From: Calditrichota bacterium
Lineage (GTDB): Bacteria; Electryoneota; RPQS01
NCBI GenBank assembly: GCA_020057985.1
Contig: JAGVEU010000473.1
Coordinates: forward strand, 1 to 16,751
Direction: 5' to 3'
Length of the DNA: 16,751 nt
A model generated the notes under the pieces. It did not search any database and was not told the origin of the DNA. It worked only from the letters and a program-made list of their open reading frames with translations. Positions 15,495 to 16,751 of this stretch are shown here, one piece after another; positions within the stretch are counted from its first letter, which is position 1; the number at the start of each line of letters is the position of its first letter. The position numbers and the translations under genes are program-made.

Positions 15495-16264
15495 GGATGG
15501 AGCAGTTTATGAAACACATTGATGTTGCGGGCGTATTCAGAGTACTCCATCGTGAAAATCGAGGCCGCTACGCCCATTGTCAATGATACGACAACAAGAG
15601 TCACTCCGATTTTCAAGGGAAAGCCCAAGACAAAGACGTTCATAGTCGGCGCGACTCGCGTCAGGATTCCCAGTCCGATATCGGTCAACAGCAGTGTCAC
15701 CATAAGTGGAGCCGCCAGTTTGATTCCGACGGTTAATGCTGTGCCTGCCATGGTTACTCCCCACTGAGCGAGCCTGCCGTCCGCTGCAAGCCCGCCCACG
15801 GGAACCGTAGTCAAACTGTCGGCTAGCGCTCGCAGCATCATGTGGTGTCCACCGATGCTAAGAAAGACCATCATGGCCATCAGGTTGTATGTCTGCGTCA
15901 AAACCGTGCTTTCGGCCTCGGTATTGGGGTCTATCGAGGCCACGATGGAGAAACCCGCTTGAAAGCCTAGTAGCTGTCCACCAACCTCCACTGCGAAAAA
16001 GAGCGCTTGCCCGGCGAAGCCAATCAGAATGCCACACAGCGATTCGCGAATAGCAAGGTTGAAGAAAGCAAAAAGTGATCCGCTCGTGGAAGGCAGTTGT
16101 GTCTGCAATGATGGCAAAAGCAACAGCGCCATTGCCCCGGCCAAACCTGCCTTGGCCATTGCGGGAAAGGCCGCATTTCTGAAAATCGGCAGGACTGCCA
16201 GCGCCGTTACGATGCGCACAAAGATCAGGACAAAGAATTCGATTTGTGCGACATCAAACGGCAT
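15491..16264 (-). CDS. fliR: Flagellar export gate protein FliR
   Basis: A 257-residue hydrophobic protein of the export gate core (FliP5-FliQ4-FliR1). It has about six to eight membrane segments. Family features include RNAAFPAMAKAGLAGAMALL at about 29-48, GFSIVASIDPNTEAES at 104-119 and the FLSIGGHHMMLRALADS segment at 134-150. Length is typical (Salmonella 264). A TGAGGA sequence lies a few bases upstream of the ATG. It overlaps flhB by four bases. fliP and fliQ, its usual upstream neighbours, are not there; an HDOD-type gene ends 6 bases upstream instead. Confidence 0.94.
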   Translation of the reverse strand: MPFDVAQIEFFVLIFVRIVTALAVLPIFRNAAFPAMAKAGLAGAMALLLLPSLQTQLPSTSGSLFAFFNLAIRESLCGILIGFAGQALFFAVEVGGQLLGFQAGFSIVASIDPNTEAESTVLTQTYNLMAMMVFLSIGGHHMMLRALADSLTTVPVGGLAADGRLAQWGVTMAGTALTVGIKLAAPLMVTLLLTDIGLGILTRVAPTMNVFVLGFPLKIGVTLVVVSLTMGVAASIFTMEYSEYARNINVFHKLLHP

Positions 16265-16270
16265 GAGTCC

Positions 16271-16630
16271 TCAGCCCATATTTACCAGAGTTCCGACCTG
16301 CGCTTCCATTTCGCCTTGCAATTCGGCACGCATGGCTTCATACATCTCCGCATCCAATCGGCACAATTCAAAGACTTCCGGCTCAACTTCCGGATTGCAC
16401 CCTCCCCCGCTGCCAATCCCGAGTTCGCGGGCCATTCGATCGGCCATTGCCACAAGTCCCGCAATCCGACTATTGTTCATACCCTCAACCGGATTGTGGT
16501 GGAATCCGATGGCTGCCCTAAGAACTTCGGGCAGATTCCAGCGTCCCGCCAGATAGTAACCGATCTCCGCATGGTTAACACCAAGGATTGCGTTCTCAGC
16601 CTCGACCATTCGTAGTTGCTTGAGATCCAT
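16271..16630 (-). CDS. C-terminal part of an HDOD-domain protein (5' part damaged)
   Basis: 119 residues from the first ATG available, but domain similarity continues upstream of it to 16708, where an in-frame TGA (16709-16711) interrupts. Residues 11-33 match the HDOD/HD family pattern (ENAILGVNHAEIGYYL, then RWNLP), followed by AIGFHHNP at 40-47 and a LVAMADRMARELG helix. HDOD proteins are metal-site-degenerate relatives of HD phosphodiesterases that act as signalling modules, often in two-component or motility control. Here the usual HDxGK stretch falls in the damaged region. The last 40 residues are acidic and helical. It ends 6 bases before fliR, so it is in the same transcript. Confidence 0.72.
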   Translation of the reverse strand: MDLKQLRMVEAENAILGVNHAEIGYYLAGRWNLPEVLRAAIGFHHNPVEGMNNSRIAGLVAMADRMARELGIGSGGGCNPEVEPEVFELCRLDAEMYEAMRAELQGEMEAQVGTLVNMG

Positions 16631-16751
16631 CTCCTGAATAATCGCTTTGAACTCTTCGTGAAAATGGCGATCTATACTGTTTCCCGAAAGTAATCCGCCA
16701 ATGAGCAGTCATTGGCCGCCGAGCAGGGTTAAGGTCTTCCGCAACCCTGCC
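16631..16751 (-). pseudogene. Frame-disrupted upstream part of the HDOD gene
   Basis: Reading the minus strand in different frames gives pieces of one HDOD-like protein. RVAEDLNPAR appears at about 16749-16720, LIGGLL at about 16705-16688 and IDRHFHEEFKAIIQE at about 16675-16631. The expected HDxGK motif between the last two is reduced, as if about 7 bases were lost, and an in-frame stop lies at 16709-16711. At least two or three small indels are needed to join the pieces. This is either real decay or, given closeness to the window edge, sequence error. Confidence 0.5.
16723..16750. repeat. Inverted repeat at the right edge
   Basis: GCAGGGTT (16723-16730) and AACCCTGC (16743-16750) are perfect 8-base inverted arms around a 12-base loop. 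There is no T run after either arm, and it lies within the damaged HDOD coding region, so a terminator is unlikely. It may be an end-of-assembly artefact. Confidence 0.5.

Noticed and set aside
16029-16556. A 175-codon open frame on the plus strand across fliR and the HDOD gene
   Set aside because: It spans the antisense of two recognisable genes and matches no family pattern I know.
1-16751. CRISPR arrays, tRNA or rRNA genes and insertion sequences
   Set aside because: No regularly spaced repeats, RNA gene signatures, transposase frames or terminal inverted repeats were seen; nearly all of the window is accounted for by coding sequence.

Overview
The window is almost entirely a flagellar gene cluster. 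Every gene I can support lies on the minus strand, so transcription runs from the high to the low coordinates. The genes are packed tightly, with gaps or overlaps usually under 30 bases. The presence of flgA, flgH and flgI (P- and L-ring genes) means a diderm bacterium with peptidoglycan and an outer membrane. A near-perfect sigma-54 promoter sits next to a FliA-type sigma factor gene, which suggests a two-tier flagellar hierarchy (RpoN, then sigma-28). Base composition looks balanced to slightly GC-rich. Protein sequences look diverged from the enterobacterial and Bacillus types. My guess is an under-studied diderm lineage (FCB group or a similar candidate phylum), but the sequence alone does not settle this.

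Layout in transcription order. (1) Right edge: the C-terminal part of an HDOD-domain gene, whose 5' part is broken by apparent frameshifts near the edge. (2) The export apparatus and sigma factor block: fliR, flhB, flhA, flhF, a 95-residue membrane protein, and a FliA/WhiG-type sigma factor. (3) A block of three poorly characterised genes: a 100-residue charged His-rich protein, an approximately 398-residue AMIN-TM-HTH protein that sits where SwrB sits in Bacillus (after the sigma factor), and an 86-residue protein resembling the N-terminal beta domain of FliK-type hook-length proteins. (4) A 187-base gap holding a hairpin terminator followed by a sigma-54 promoter; this divides the cluster into two transcription units. 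(5) The rod, ring and hook-junction block: flgF, flgG, flgA, flgH, flgI, single-domain flgJ, flgN, flgK, flgL, and then gmd (GDP-mannose 4,6-dehydratase) as a likely co-transcribed sugar nucleotide gene. (6) Left edge: the possible first 16 codons of a further downstream gene.

How it fits together: the first unit encodes part of the type III export gate (FlhA, FlhB, FliR), the SRP-like GTPase FlhF and the late sigma factor. The sigma-54 unit builds the distal rod (FlgF, FlgG), the rings (FlgA, FlgH, FlgI, with the rod-binding FlgJ domain) and the hook-filament junction (FlgK, FlgL and their chaperone FlgN). Two usual members are absent from their common positions: flhG after flhF, and flgM near flgJ/flgN. 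fliP and fliQ are not directly upstream of fliR. The most interesting unexplained parts are the AMIN-TM-HTH protein, the stand-alone FliK-like beta domain, the membrane protein in the flhG slot, and the His-rich protein. I found no RNA genes, CRISPR arrays or insertion sequences.
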